Position numbers and translations under genes: made by a program. DNA of 64,000 bases from Vibrio ruber DSM 16370 (GTDB lineage: Bacteria; Pseudomonadota; Gammaproteobacteria; Enterobacterales; Vibrionaceae): positions 54,422 to 118,421 of the forward strand of contig NZ_FULE01000015.1 of the NCBI RefSeq assembly GCF_900163965.1, written 5' to 3'. Of the stretch, positions 1 to 9,495 are shown in pieces. The notes below the pieces were generated by a model that had not been told where the DNA came from, made no database searches, and saw nothing but the letters and a program-made list of their open reading frames with translations. Within the stretch, counting starts at the first letter, position 1. The number at the start of each line of letters is the position of its first letter.

Positions 1-3000
1 AGTGACTCCAGCACATCAACCCACTCCCCGCGGAATCTGCGTCTCGGATCCCGGCAGAATGCTTTCAGCTCCAGCTTGCAATTTTCAGCGGTCGGTCGCG
101 AAACTTGAGGCAGAAAAATTTTCAATTGTACTTCGGTCTCAGCCGACTGATCCTCTGTATATGTGTTATTAAGCACTTCATAACGGGCTCCCGGCTTAAA
201 CGACTGCGGTGCCAAGACTTCATAATGGTTGGTCAGTGACCAGCCTTGATCATCCTTACCCCATGCGGTGTCATCCGCCCAATCGACCAGTGGCGGCCAC
301 TTGTAGTACTGCCACAACTTATCGAGTACAAAAAATGCCACCCACAAATAGACATTTAAACGGATCCATTTAGCAGCTACTCTCAGGGTAGAGGTCATCG
401 CAGCTTCTGCACCTACAATCCCCCCAGTGAAGAACTTGCTGGATATAGACATATATCGATACGATTCATATATTCCTACACCGAGGCCAGCAGCACTTGC
501 TGCAAAACGAAAGGATGACAAAATAAACAGAGATAAATCATTTGACAAAGATTTGTAAGCATCCATACCAGCATTCCACGTTCGGATCCCCATCCCAATC
601 GCGCCCATCGCTGTTACAATCGGTGTACTGTAAACTGTCCATGTCGCCAGACGAGCCAGTGTTGCCTCATGCAGCGCTTCATCACCTACTTTCAAAGAGG
701 CATTAAGCCACGCGGTATAAATCGTGCCGGCAGAAGAAATAACAGAGGCGGTTGCGGTAATCCCGGCCTCTGCAAAAGTGAGTAATTCCCCTTCTTGGGG
801 GTCATCATCGGTCAAAGCTTCCCACGCGTGCCATGCACTCCAGACATACATATAAGTCAGCAGGAAAGATATACTGGTCTTGACAATTTTACCGGCATCG
901 GGTTTACCTTCTGCGGTCAGCATTTCCCGTACCGTCCCCCGGGCGTTGATGCTTCTGACCATCTGTTTGGCTTCATCCATCACCTGAGACATCGGATAAC
1001 TACCACTCTTTTTGATGCCAAGGCTGACCTCCGGGCCGGAGTGACTCAGAATTTCATTATATTTTGACCGGAACTGACCTAATAATTGGTTTTTTGAACG
1101 CTTTGCTGCCCTTAATTCACGCACATAATTTGCCCGGGCAGTATGGCGGGCTGATTTTGACATTTGCAGAATGCTATTGTTACGGCCTTTAATGGCTTTA
1201 ATCGTCTGCTCGGTCTGTTTGAGGTTTTTATTGATTTGATCGAGTTCCTGATGCAGTGACTGAAGCTTACTGGCCGCCTGTTGATCCGGGATATGCCACT
1301 GGATACCATTGGCTTTAAAGTTCAGATTAAGCAGTTGTTTTGTCCCTTGACTGAGCTTATCCAGATTATTGCTCAAACGCTGGGTAAAGTTCATCTCTCC
1401 TCCCGGCGCTTGTAATGCTGCGGTCATCGACACAACAAATGCTTCATTCTTTAAAGATAAGCTCTGAACAACCCGGGCCTTCAGATCGTCATCAAGAATC
1501 GGATTCAGGTGATTCAGATTATTGGCTGTCTCCACTTTTTTATTAAATGATTCAACCCCTTTCAGCGCATCACCGATACTGACAAACTTTTTCCTGATAT
1601 TGAGTACATCTTTCACTGAAACAAATGTGGTATCACTGGCAATGTCATCGTAAACCGATAACGGAAAATCATCCTCCCCGGCATAATACTCCAGCAACCA
1701 TTGATCATCGTTATTTTTAAAAAAAGCGGTCAGAATGTCTTCATAATCCAGTTTAATTTTGAAGTGTTCTTTATTTTTCGGAGAAATATAAGCAGCCAGC
1801 AGAGACCACTTGGGTGCAATCCCTTTTACATAAGGATTCAGACGTTCCAGATTCTCTGAAACTGTCACTTTATAATCATCCCACTTTGTCACAAAATCAG
1901 TCATTTCATCATAATGAATCACCGTTTTGATGCCGTCTTTGCCAAAAGCCCCACCCTCAATCAATTGCTTGTATTCAGCGGCGCACTTTTCCAGCGTACT
2001 TTTCGCTGTGTAATAAGAAATGCTGTAATCCTCAGCCAGTTTCTTTGCCATTGCATTGGCTTTATTATTAACCGATCTTCCCATATTGGCAGGATAGGAA
2101 CTTTGGTAACCATCTTTACCGAAAATACCGGGAACGCTGGAAGCCGCTTCCCAGTGATATTCATTCTGATCATTTAAAACTTCGATATGGTTTTTTAACC
2201 GTGCTGATAGTGCCTTTCTTTCCTCGTCATCAGAGACATGAATGCCTAATGAATCCAGTAGTGAATCAAATCGCCCGGCTAAGAATTGATCGACCTGCAT
2301 CAGATTATTCAATAACTGCGCAACTTCATAGCGATCACAGTTACGGTGCCCATCCACTTCTTTTTCATACCAAGTTTTATATTGGGTCTTTAAATCGTTT
2401 TGCCGTTCAGCAGCTTCAACCAGATCGGCACAAATATCATTAATCAATAAAACGGCGCTATCTTTTTCATATTCGGGTAATACCGAAGATTGCACCGGCG
2501 ACTGGGCTTCCGGCTGAAAGATTAAATTGGATAACCACCAATACTGACCTGAATCATACTGACCACCAGACTCCGTTCTCTGCGCTGAAAAATCGATACA
2601 ACCCGGGATTTTTTCTGTCGGCATTAGCCCTTTGGTGCCATTGATGGGGTCAACATCACCCAGCAAGACCCGGTTCATCAGACTCGACTGATCACCGCTT
2701 GCCCCGAGTAAAATCTCTGCCCGCTCAGGTGTCATCGCAACCGGCATAAACAGGGCATGGAGAACACCACGTCGTGGGACAACTATCGTTTTCTGACCGC
2801 TGTCCTGAAATGCATCAGTACCTTTTTCAAAATAACGCCCAATCAGACTTTGATCATCTTTGACTTCAAATTCGTAAAGCGTCTCTTTATCTTCACTGTG
2901 GATGATATAGAGAAAACCGGGATTCAGGGGGCGAAACCCTTGTGGTACGCCATCGTCGCGATACAAACTGTCATTGAGGTTTTCAGGGACGCTCTCCCCT

Positions 3001-3137
3001 TCCTCACTCATGGCATAACGCATCGGAACCAGTTGGATCATGGGGTTCATATACGGGCAGGCTCCCGTCAGGCTACCGGTATCCTCTGTTGATTGGGATG
3101 CGGCGGCATTATTCGCTAATAAGATATGTTCCGTCAT
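1..3137 (-). CDS. VasX-like T6SS pore-forming effector (BTH_I2691 family), 3' end outside window
   Basis: One open frame of at least 1045 codons runs on the minus strand from an ATG at 3137 to the left edge without a stop. The N-terminal ~200 residues (PYMNPMIQLVPMRYAMSE..., then FRPLNPGFLYI) resemble the VasX N-terminal region of T6SS effectors. The middle is charged and probably coiled coil (about residues 500-720). Several hydrophobic stretches follow from about residue 760 (such as SISFLLTYMYVW, TPIVTAMGAIGMGI and LNVYLWVAFFVLDKLW), as expected for a colicin-like membrane-permeabilising toxin. It starts 7 bp after the DUF4123 gene, in the usual order VgrG - adaptor - cargo. The immunity gene would be expected beyond the left edge. 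The family assignment is solid; pore formation is inferred from VasX. Confidence 0.85.
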   Translation of the reverse strand, partial: MTEHILLANNAAASQSTEDTGSLTGACPYMNPMIQLVPMRYAMSEEGESVPENLNDSLYRDDGVPQGFRPLNPGFLYIIHSEDKETLYEFEVKDDQSLIGRYFEKGTDAFQDSGQKTIVVPRRGVLHALFMPVAMTPERAEILLGASGDQSSLMNRVLLGDVDPINGTKGLMPTEKIPGCIDFSAQRTESGGQYDSGQYWWLSNLIFQPEAQSPVQSSVLPEYEKDSAVLLINDICADLVEAAERQNDLKTQYKTWYEKEVDGHRNCDRYEVAQLLNNLMQVDQFLAGRFDSLLDSLGIHVSDDEERKALSARLKNHIEVLNDQNEYHWEAASSVPGIFGKDGYQSSYPANMGRSVNNKANAMAKKLAEDYSISYYTAKSTLEKCAAEYKQLIEGGAFGKDGIKTVIHYDEMTDFVTKWDDYKVTVSENLERLNPYVKGIAPKWSLLAAYISPKNKEHFKIKLDYEDILTAFFKNNDDQWLLEYYAGEDDFPLSVYDDIASDTTFVSVKDVLNIRKKFVSIGDALKGVESFNKKVETANNLNHLNPILDDDLKARVVQSLSLKNEAFVVSMTAALQAPGGEMNFTQRLSNNLDKLSQGTKQLLNLNFKANGIQWHIPDQQAASKLQSLHQELDQINKNLKQTEQTIKAIKGRNNSILQMSKSARHTARANYVRELRAAKRSKNQLLGQFRSKYNEILSHSGPEVSLGIKKSGSYPMSQVMDEAKQMVRSINARGTVREMLTAEGKPDAGKIVKTSISFLLTYMYVWSAWHAWEALTDDDPQEGELLTFAEAGITATASVISSAGTIYTAWLNASLKVGDEALHEATLARLATWTVYSTPIVTAMGAIGMGIRTWNAGMDAYKSLSNDLSLFILSSFRFAASAAGLGVGIYESYRYMSISSKFFTGGIVGAEAAMTSTLRVAAKWIRLNVYLWVAFFVLDKLWQYYKWPPLVDWADDTAWGKDDQGWSLTNHYEVLAPQSFKPGARYEVLNNTYTEDQSAETEVQLKIFLPQVSRPTAENCKLELKAFCRDPRRRFRGEWVDVLES

Positions 3138-3144
3138 GTTGACC

Positions 3145-4026
3145 TCAACAAATATAGTCTGCTACGCGGTGCGTCAGATTGGGTTGGTAATTAGCAAGTT
3201 GCAGGGCAGCGCTTTTAATTCGCTGCTGTGGGATTTGCTGACTAGGCTCGGTCAGTAAAATAGCAATCTCCGGATAAATTGATTTATCCAGACAGCTATC
3301 ACCAAGGTGGCACCAGATATTGGCAAAATAAAAAATTGACTGCGGGCTCTCAAAACCCAGCGCCATTGATTTCTGATATACAAAGCGAGCGAAATCCTCA
3401 CAGGTTTCGTCCGGTGGTAATAATTGTGGAAAATAAGACTGAATATGCTGATGTAGCTGGTGAATAAAATGTTCAATCTTCAGTTCAAACAGCACATCCA
3501 GATGCGCCTGCGTCATCACAAATGGTGACTGCTGCCAGATCGCCGCATCTACGGTTTCTTCAGTCTGAAAATTTTCCCAGCATATCTCTTTCTTATTCCA
3601 GCACCAGATTCGATGACAAGGACCGAAAAGTCGTCTTTTTTCCAGACTATGCTCCGTTTTCTGAAAAGCGGCAAAAATTCGCGGATCATACAACCGGAAA
3701 ACCATAGGTTCAGAACTTTCGGGAGATAAAGCAAACAACTGAGCTTGCCAGTAGCGGAACAGTGCATCAAATCCGGCATCGGATTCAAGAATCAGACATC
3801 CGTTTTTGTTCTCATCGCTCTCCAGCAATTCTGCAAACGGTGTCAGTGAAGAGACCTGAACTAATAGAGGAGAGACTTCTATCACATCCTGTAGGCGCGT
3901 TCCCGCATACAGTGGCATCACTTGGTCAGTAGCATCCAGTAAAGCGACCTGTTTCGCCAGCGCATCAATTTGAGCACCGTCCAGCAACAGGTAGATCGGT
4001 TGCGAGGTTTCGATTGCAGGTAACAT
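3145..4026 (-). CDS. DUF4123 domain T6SS adaptor/chaperone (Tap/TEC-like)
   Basis: A 293-residue soluble protein. Its N-terminal half (PIYLLLDGAQIDAL..., then VMPLYAGTRLQDVIEVSPLLVQV and the FRLYDPRIF signature) matches the DUF4123 fold. Proteins of this family (Tap-1/TEC in Vibrio cholerae) load a cognate effector onto the VgrG tip without being secreted themselves. The gene lies 3 bp downstream of vgrG and 7 bp upstream of the VasX-like effector, so all three are almost certainly cotranscribed and this adaptor is expected to pair that toxin with that VgrG. The C-terminal ~130 residues carry no motif I recognise and probably contact the effector. Confidence 0.88.
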   Translation of the reverse strand: MLPAIETSQPIYLLLDGAQIDALAKQVALLDATDQVMPLYAGTRLQDVIEVSPLLVQVSSLTPFAELLESDENKNGCLILESDAGFDALFRYWQAQLFALSPESSEPMVFRLYDPRIFAAFQKTEHSLEKRRLFGPCHRIWCWNKKEICWENFQTEETVDAAIWQQSPFVMTQAHLDVLFELKIEHFIHQLHQHIQSYFPQLLPPDETCEDFARFVYQKSMALGFESPQSIFYFANIWCHLGDSCLDKSIYPEIAILLTEPSQQIPQQRIKSAALQLANYQPNLTHRVADYIC

Positions 4027-4029
4027 CCA

Positions 4030-6084
4030 TTATGCCCCTTGCATTTCTTGACAGATTTGGCAGAGCCCCTGGACATGAGCGGCCGCAGATTTTAATGCAG
4101 CCACCTGTTTCACCGGAGAGATTGCTGCGATAGGCTGAATATCTTCCAACTCTCCCGGCAACAATGCAGCTTGCCCGCCATACGCCACCGCACTGCCGGC
4201 ACTGCCGCCGGCGTTGAGGTTAATCGCCGGGCCGGAGAGATTGACACTGCCGCTGTCGATACTGATAAAACTGCCCCCGGCGGATAAGGTCAAACCGGAG
4301 CCGGCCTCGGCAACGATTTTAGCCCCGCTTTTCAGGGTAATGGCACTGCCGGTCTCGACCGCCGTCAGGCTGCCGATTTGCTGCGCCAGCGAGCCGCCGA
4401 TATCGTGGGTCTGGTCTTGGGTGATTTTCAGGCGCTGCTCACCATCAATGGTGAGATGGTCATTCATCTTGATGTGCTCGTAACGGTCGTTTTCCACCGT
4501 TAAATGACTGTCGTGACGGATCAGCGTGGTGGCGTCGTTTTCAATCAGCGCTTCGGTGTCTTTCTGCGCATGAATATAGACTTTTTCATGCTCGGACTGG
4601 TCTTCAAAACTCAGCTCGTTAAAGCCCTGCCCCTGATGGGTTTCGGTGCGCAGCACAGTTTTGGTTTTGTGCTCGGGCAACGGGTAAGGCGGCACCTGAC
4701 TGGCATTGTAAGCCCGCCCGGTCACCAGTGGCTGGTCCGGGTCGCCGTCGAGGAAATCCACAATCACTTCGTGGCCGATGCGCGGCACGGCAACCATACC
4801 GTACTGACTGCCCGCCCACTGTTGTGACACCCGCACCCAGCATGAGCTCAGCTCATCGCCGTTGCTTTCGCGGTCCCACGGGAAATGCAGTTTCACCCGG
4901 CCATGCTCGTCACAGTAAATTTCTTCACCGGCCGGGCCAACCACGGTCGCCACCATCGGGCCATCCACCCGGGGTTTATTCTCCACCGGCGACAGCCATA
5001 AACTCTCACCGGGAATGGCGGTAAACTGGTTGGCATAGGTGGTAGCCCCGCTGCCGCCGGACTCTTCCAGTGCCTGTGGCTGACTGCCCTGATGGGCAAT
5101 CTGCACCACCAGCCAGCTCTGATTCATCGCCGCATCAAGGTGTTCGCTGAGGTCAAACCGTACTCCGGCCTGAAGCATCGCCTGATTACTTTGACCGCTG
5201 GCGGTATGCGCCTCACGCCGCAGCGCATCAAGGCGGATTTGGCTGAATGCTTTGCCGGTCGCGTCATCTTTATACCGCCCCGGCGCATCGAAGTGCTCGT
5301 AAGTGGTGAGCTGGTAATCGAGCTGACTGCCTTCAACGCTCTGTTTAAAACTGTAGGTCGGCTTTTTAAAACTGTAGTCCTGCAACCACACCGCGCTGAC
5401 TTCAGACTGCTTACGCGCCGTCATCGCAGAGACATACGGCGTGTCAGAAACGCCGCCGGACAGCACGTTATACGGTACCGTCCCGCCGAGGCGGGTAAAG
5501 CCTTCGGCATTGTCGGTCACCACCAGCGTATGTTTGTCGGTGTCATGGGTGAAGGTGTACATCAGCCCTTCTTCAGCCGCCAGGCGGTGGAAGAAATCTA
5601 AATCGGTTTCGCGGTATTGCACGCAGAACTCACGCGGCGGGCTTTCCCGTTTGGTGGAAAAGGCATAATCGGTGATGTTCATTTCCTGCAGCAGGACGGA
5701 GAGGATTTGTGGCACGCTTTTTTGCTGGAAGATACGGCTGTTATGACGCAGCGAGAGCCGCTCGAATGACGGCACCAGCGTCAGGGAATAAAAGGTGTGG
5801 TGATGGCCGGTATCACCGCGGCTGAAGTTACGGATAATGCCATGCACCTTTTGCACCACTTGACCGCTACGCAGCACTTCGAGCAGCGCCGTGGTATCAA
5901 CCATTTGCTCAAAAGTTAAATCACTGTTGCGACTGGCGAGTTCAATCTGATAACGATAGCCGTAAACCGGTTGCCCGCCAGCATCCACCGATGCTGAAAC
6001 GGATTCAAATCCCTGATAGTCACACACCACCAATGACGTATCATTGACCCCATTGATCGTGAGCCTGAAACCTAACGTTGCCAT
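4030..6084 (-). CDS. vgrG: Type VI secretion system spike protein VgrG
   Basis: A 684-residue VgrG without a large C-terminal enzymatic extension. The N-terminal two thirds carry gp27/gp44-like features, including the YRETDLDFFHRLAAEEGL motif near residue 190. The gp5 OB-fold part contains GEEIYCDEHGRVKLHFPWDR and WAGSQYGMVAVPRIGHEV, followed by GDPDQPLVTGRAYN. The C-terminal beta-helix blade shows the repetitive GSLTAVETGSAITLKSGAKI-type pattern. It forms the membrane-puncturing tip of the T6SS tube and carries the DUF4123-loaded effector encoded downstream. The gene is visibly more GC-rich than the effector and adaptor genes beside it, which is common for recombining vgrG islands. Confidence 0.95.
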   Translation of the reverse strand: MATLGFRLTINGVNDTSLVVCDYQGFESVSASVDAGGQPVYGYRYQIELASRNSDLTFEQMVDTTALLEVLRSGQVVQKVHGIIRNFSRGDTGHHHTFYSLTLVPSFERLSLRHNSRIFQQKSVPQILSVLLQEMNITDYAFSTKRESPPREFCVQYRETDLDFFHRLAAEEGLMYTFTHDTDKHTLVVTDNAEGFTRLGGTVPYNVLSGGVSDTPYVSAMTARKQSEVSAVWLQDYSFKKPTYSFKQSVEGSQLDYQLTTYEHFDAPGRYKDDATGKAFSQIRLDALRREAHTASGQSNQAMLQAGVRFDLSEHLDAAMNQSWLVVQIAHQGSQPQALEESGGSGATTYANQFTAIPGESLWLSPVENKPRVDGPMVATVVGPAGEEIYCDEHGRVKLHFPWDRESNGDELSSCWVRVSQQWAGSQYGMVAVPRIGHEVIVDFLDGDPDQPLVTGRAYNASQVPPYPLPEHKTKTVLRTETHQGQGFNELSFEDQSEHEKVYIHAQKDTEALIENDATTLIRHDSHLTVENDRYEHIKMNDHLTIDGEQRLKITQDQTHDIGGSLAQQIGSLTAVETGSAITLKSGAKIVAEAGSGLTLSAGGSFISIDSGSVNLSGPAINLNAGGSAGSAVAYGGQAALLPGELEDIQPIAAISPVKQVAALKSAAAHVQGLCQICQEMQGA

Positions 6085-6429
6085 GCAGAAAACCTTTGAT
6101 GTTTTATGTGAGAATGTCGTTGTTTTATATTAATCAGTGCAAATACTCGCTTTCTCTCAGAAACGGCCTTTTCATTCGCTTTTTTATTCGCTTCTTATTC
6201 GATAATAATAAAAAAACCGCTAAACCGAGGATATAAGCTTTACTCAGCAACCTGTTATTGTATGCAATTTATTTTATTGAGTTGAGCCTTTATTGGTTGA
6301 TTTTCATTACCGAGCGCATTTTATTGAATGCATATCTCAATTTTTTACACCGCCTCACCAATGCTCATCCGATTGCAAAATATTGCAACATTACAGGGCG
6401 ATCTCTTATAGTGTCTGCCATAGCAAAAT
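6085..6429. other. Intergenic region upstream of vgrG
   Basis: 345 bp of AT-rich sequence between the divergent vgrG and the DUF1289 gene. It must contain the promoters for both directions. I see no convincing hairpin, operator or small gene with a ribosome binding site; the short frames here lack protein-like composition. Confidence 0.4.
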
Positions 6430-6759
6430 ATGAGTCAGATCGAAGTGTCAGAAAAAGCAATCAAGTCTCCGTGTGTGGCGAACTGTAAAAATGAAGACGG
6501 GCTTTGTTCGGGGTGCTACCGAACCATGGAAGAAATCCGGCAGTGGCGTCATTATACCGATCAACAAAGAGAACAGATTATGCAGCGGCTGAGCGGAACG
6601 GAGACATCTCACGCTTGTCCGCAATGTGGTGAGCCGACCTATTGCGGTATCAGTGCCGGCCAATCGGACTGTTGGTGTTTTCATGTCTCAACCCGCGAGA
6701 AAACGGGGGCAACCCACTGTCTGTGTCGTCGTTGCCTGTGCCAACAGCCGCTGCGATAA
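6430..6759 (+). CDS. DUF1289 / cysteine-rich CWC fusion protein
   Basis: A 109-residue protein with two cysteine-rich parts. Residues ~13-55 (SPCVANCKNEDGLCSGCYRT, then EIRQW) match the DUF1289 family, small proteins with four conserved cysteines that probably bind metal. Residues ~63-105 (CPQCGEPTYCGISAGQSDCWC followed by CLCRRCL) match the CWC family. The combination gives about a dozen cysteines, suggesting zinc or Fe-S binding. No strong Shine-Dalgarno precedes the ATG, and no better start is available. The gene stands alone between divergent and convergent neighbours. Its biochemical role is not known. Confidence 0.75.
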   Translation: MSQIEVSEKAIKSPCVANCKNEDGLCSGCYRTMEEIRQWRHYTDQQREQIMQRLSGTETSHACPQCGEPTYCGISAGQSDCWCFHVSTREKTGATHCLCRRCLCQQPLR

Positions 6760-6782
6760 CTGGCTCCGTATCAGTGGCAACG

Positions 6783-7130
6783 TTATGATTTTGCCGCTAA
6801 TGCCTTCCCCTCAAACCGAACCCCTTCCCAACCGGTACGGATAAAGTTGCGGATATTCTGATGGTCCTGATTTTCAGGATGTTGCAGCACGTCCTGACGA
6901 TAAAAGTCGCCAAAACAAGCCAATGTTTCTGCAGCACTCAACTGATGTAATTGTGCAAAAGAAAAGATTTTACATGAGCCTTGGTTTTCCTGTGCTGCGT
7001 TGACCACGTCTCCGTTACTAAATCGGGTTGGCGTAAAATCATAGTGCTCATCAATCACCCCCATCACGCCAGCAAAATCAACTTGCTCTGGAGAAGTGCG
7101 GATCAGGTTCAGAAGTTCATTCAGTGTCAT
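6783..7130 (-). CDS. HopJ type III effector family protein
   Basis: A 115-residue soluble protein matching the HopJ family: MTLNELL near the start, then FADVMGVIDEHYDF-like residues (here FAGVMGVIDEHYDFTPTRF), NQGSCKIFSFAQL, ETLACFGDFYR and NIRNFIRTGW. Despite the name, members are widespread housekeeping-like proteins in marine gammaproteobacteria that lack type III secretion, and their function is unknown. It is convergent with the DUF1289 gene, with 23 bp between the stops, and monocistronic. Confidence 0.85.
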   Translation of the reverse strand: MTLNELLNLIRTSPEQVDFAGVMGVIDEHYDFTPTRFSNGDVVNAAQENQGSCKIFSFAQLHQLSAAETLACFGDFYRQDVLQHPENQDHQNIRNFIRTGWEGVRFEGKALAAKS

Positions 7131-7499
7131 ATTTATTGTCTCTACTGCTGGTTCGGCGGTTCACGCGAAATTTCACTCAATCGTCATGAGTAAAACATGA
7201 CTTCATCATCGACATCAAGCCGACCATATCAGGCTGGCTGGCAGGCAAAGTGTTCCCGAGTCTAACAAAAATAAGCCTGATTACTTATAAAAACGGGGAT
7301 ACCGGTGCCTTTCAGGTACAGAAATACTGTTGTTCTTGAGGGCTTCTGTGAGTTTTTTCTACAGAATCAGGATTTTTTTACCAACTATCGGGCAGAAAAA
7401 CCCAATGTCATCAATACTTAACTCAGGCGTGTTCGTTTTCTCGGCAACATGTCTCTTTGAAATGATCAAGATACTGACTGGAAGCAGGGCATTGCGCAT
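7131..7499. other. Intergenic region before the tandem histidine kinases
   Basis: About 370 bp holding the divergent promoters of the hopJ-like gene and the first kinase. A short inverted repeat, GTCATG...CATGAC, lies at about 7183-7201. I see no recognisable riboswitch, small RNA or protein gene. Confidence 0.35.
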
Positions 7500-9458
7500 A
7501 TGGCATCAAAAATTGAAAAGCCGATACTAGAAGCAAATCATGAGACGGAAGAAATGCAATCGATTCATCCATTGCGCAGCCGTCTGGGACGAAGAATCAT
7601 TTTTATTTTAGTATTGCTCAGTGGAACCATAACGTTTTTGGCAACATTGGCACAGCTCTATTTCGACTACAGCAAACAATTTAACAACGTTGATCGCCGC
7701 CATCAGGAGATTCGGAATATCCACACTCACCTGCTGGCCTCATCACTATGGAATTTTGATCTCACCATTTTACAACAAAGAGTCAATGGGCTGATTAATC
7801 TGCCTCATATCGATTATTTGGAAATCACATCCGACAATTACAAAATCAGTGCAGGGGAACCCGTGACTGGCCGCTCCGTCAGTAATCTTTATCCGCTGAC
7901 ATTTCAGGATCCGATCACTGGGAAATCGGAGCAAATCGGGACGATTCGCGTTGAGTCGGATATTCAGCAAATCTATAACTCACTGCTGCATGACTTTCTG
8001 GTGATTCTGTCAATCAATACCATTAAAACGGTACTGGTCTGTTATCTGATCCTGATTATTTTTCACCATAGTATCAATCAACGAATCTACGCCATTGTCC
8101 GCTATCTGAGGCAATATAATCCCAGACACAGAACTGCCCCCCTGCGCGTCTACAACTATCCGGTGATTACGCAAAAAAATGATGAATTATCACTTTTGTG
8201 CAATGAAACCAACAAGTTAACCAAAAGTCTCACTATCCTTTATCAGAATATTCGTTTTGAACAGACACGTTTGGCAGACTTTGCCCATGTCTCATCTGAC
8301 TGGCTGTGGGAAACAGACTCTGCCCTGAAACTGGTGTATTGCTCAGAGACCATGCTCGAAGCACTCGATTTGCAAGAAAACCATGGTTTGGCATTCCATG
8401 AAATTGAACAGTTTGAGACAGCAATTCAGTTACAGCAGTTCTTAAACGGCAAGCAAAACTTTCATCATTGTGAAGTAGTGCTCAACCTCAACGGGCATAA
8501 AATATGGTTGATGTTTCAGGCTCAGGCGCGCTACGACAAGGAACAGGATACATTTTTAGGGTTCCGTGGCACCGCGCTGAATATTACTGAACTCAAAGCC
8601 GTACAGGCCGAGCTGGAACAACTCAATCAAAGCTTAGAACACACCGTTCAGGAACGGACTCATGATCTGGCTCAGAGTCTCAAACAACTCAAACAGGCTC
8701 AGGCACAACTGATTCAGTCGGAAAAGTTGGCCGCACTCGGGGGATTGGTGGCCGGGGTCGCTCACGAGGTCAATACACCATTAGGCATTGCCGTAACGGC
8801 AACCTCGATTATTGAGGAAGTAACAGAAGAATTTGAACGTGCATTTCGCGATCAAAGCTTGACGACTAATCAGTTTGTTGAACTGACGGAAAGACTGAAA
8901 TCGGGCTCAGAATTGCTGCAAAGCAATCTTAGTCGGGCATCAAAATTAATTCGGGATTTCAAACAGACCGCTGTCGATCAGGTATCAGAAAGTCTCAGTA
9001 AGTTTAATATTCATCAGGTGTTGATGGCATTAATTGCCAGTATGCATCCGGAAACCCGAAAAATTCCGGTGTCACCACAACTCGAAGGCGATGAAAACCT
9101 AATGATGACGAGTCTGCCGGGAACATTGACGCAAATTATCTCGAATTTAATCATGAACAGTGTTGTTCATGCTTTTGAAGGCGAACATTCCTCACCGGAA
9201 ATTCATATCAAATTTTATGCACAAGACAAACATGTCATTTTTGAATATCAGGATAATGGTATCGGTGTTCCACAGGCGTTACATGAAAAGATTTTTGAAC
9301 CGTTTTATACCAGTAAAAGAGGGCATGGCGGTTCAGGGCTAGGGCTCAACTTGGTCTTTAATCTGGTCACGCAGAAACTGAAAGGTCATTTAAAGTTTAC
9401 CTCAGAGCCGGATCAAGGCGTTCACTATATTATTCAGCTTCCGCAGATACTGGATTAG
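7500..9458 (+). CDS. Membrane sensor histidine kinase (first of a tandem pair)
   Basis: 652 residues. TM1 lies at ~33-53 (IIFILVLLSGTITFLATLAQL), a ~110-residue periplasmic sensor follows, and TM2 lies at ~160-185 (INTIKTVLVCYLILIIF). A PAS-like segment starts near SSDWLWETD, followed by a coiled coil (ELEQLNQSLEHTVQERTHDL). The phosphoacceptor is His422 in GVAHEVNTPLG, and the ATPase domain has N-box LIMNSVVHAF and G-boxes DNGIGVP and GHGGSGLGLNLV. There is no receiver domain, so it must phosphorylate a separate regulator. It is 37 bp upstream of a close paralogue and convergent with a receiver-HD-GYP gene, a plausible partner. The signal sensed is unknown. Confidence 0.92.
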   Translation: MASKIEKPILEANHETEEMQSIHPLRSRLGRRIIFILVLLSGTITFLATLAQLYFDYSKQFNNVDRRHQEIRNIHTHLLASSLWNFDLTILQQRVNGLINLPHIDYLEITSDNYKISAGEPVTGRSVSNLYPLTFQDPITGKSEQIGTIRVESDIQQIYNSLLHDFLVILSINTIKTVLVCYLILIIFHHSINQRIYAIVRYLRQYNPRHRTAPLRVYNYPVITQKNDELSLLCNETNKLTKSLTILYQNIRFEQTRLADFAHVSSDWLWETDSALKLVYCSETMLEALDLQENHGLAFHEIEQFETAIQLQQFLNGKQNFHHCEVVLNLNGHKIWLMFQAQARYDKEQDTFLGFRGTALNITELKAVQAELEQLNQSLEHTVQERTHDLAQSLKQLKQAQAQLIQSEKLAALGGLVAGVAHEVNTPLGIAVTATSIIEEVTEEFERAFRDQSLTTNQFVELTERLKSGSELLQSNLSRASKLIRDFKQTAVDQVSESLSKFNIHQVLMALIASMHPETRKIPVSPQLEGDENLMMTSLPGTLTQIISNLIMNSVVHAFEGEHSSPEIHIKFYAQDKHVIFEYQDNGIGVPQALHEKIFEPFYTSKRGHGGSGLGLNLVFNLVTQKLKGHLKFTSEPDQGVHYIIQLPQILD

Positions 9459-9495
9459 TTTCAAAAAGTAACGATTGCCGAAGGGTTGCAAGAAT

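Noticed and set aside
3145..3476. Additional short frames overlapping the DUF4123 and VgrG genes on both strands
   Set aside because: They lie inside well-supported genes in other frames and have no independent start signals or family resemblance.
7250..7330. Possible c-di-GMP riboswitch upstream of the histidine kinases
   Set aside because: The conserved GEMM core sequences were not found; only unstructured AT-rich leader is visible.
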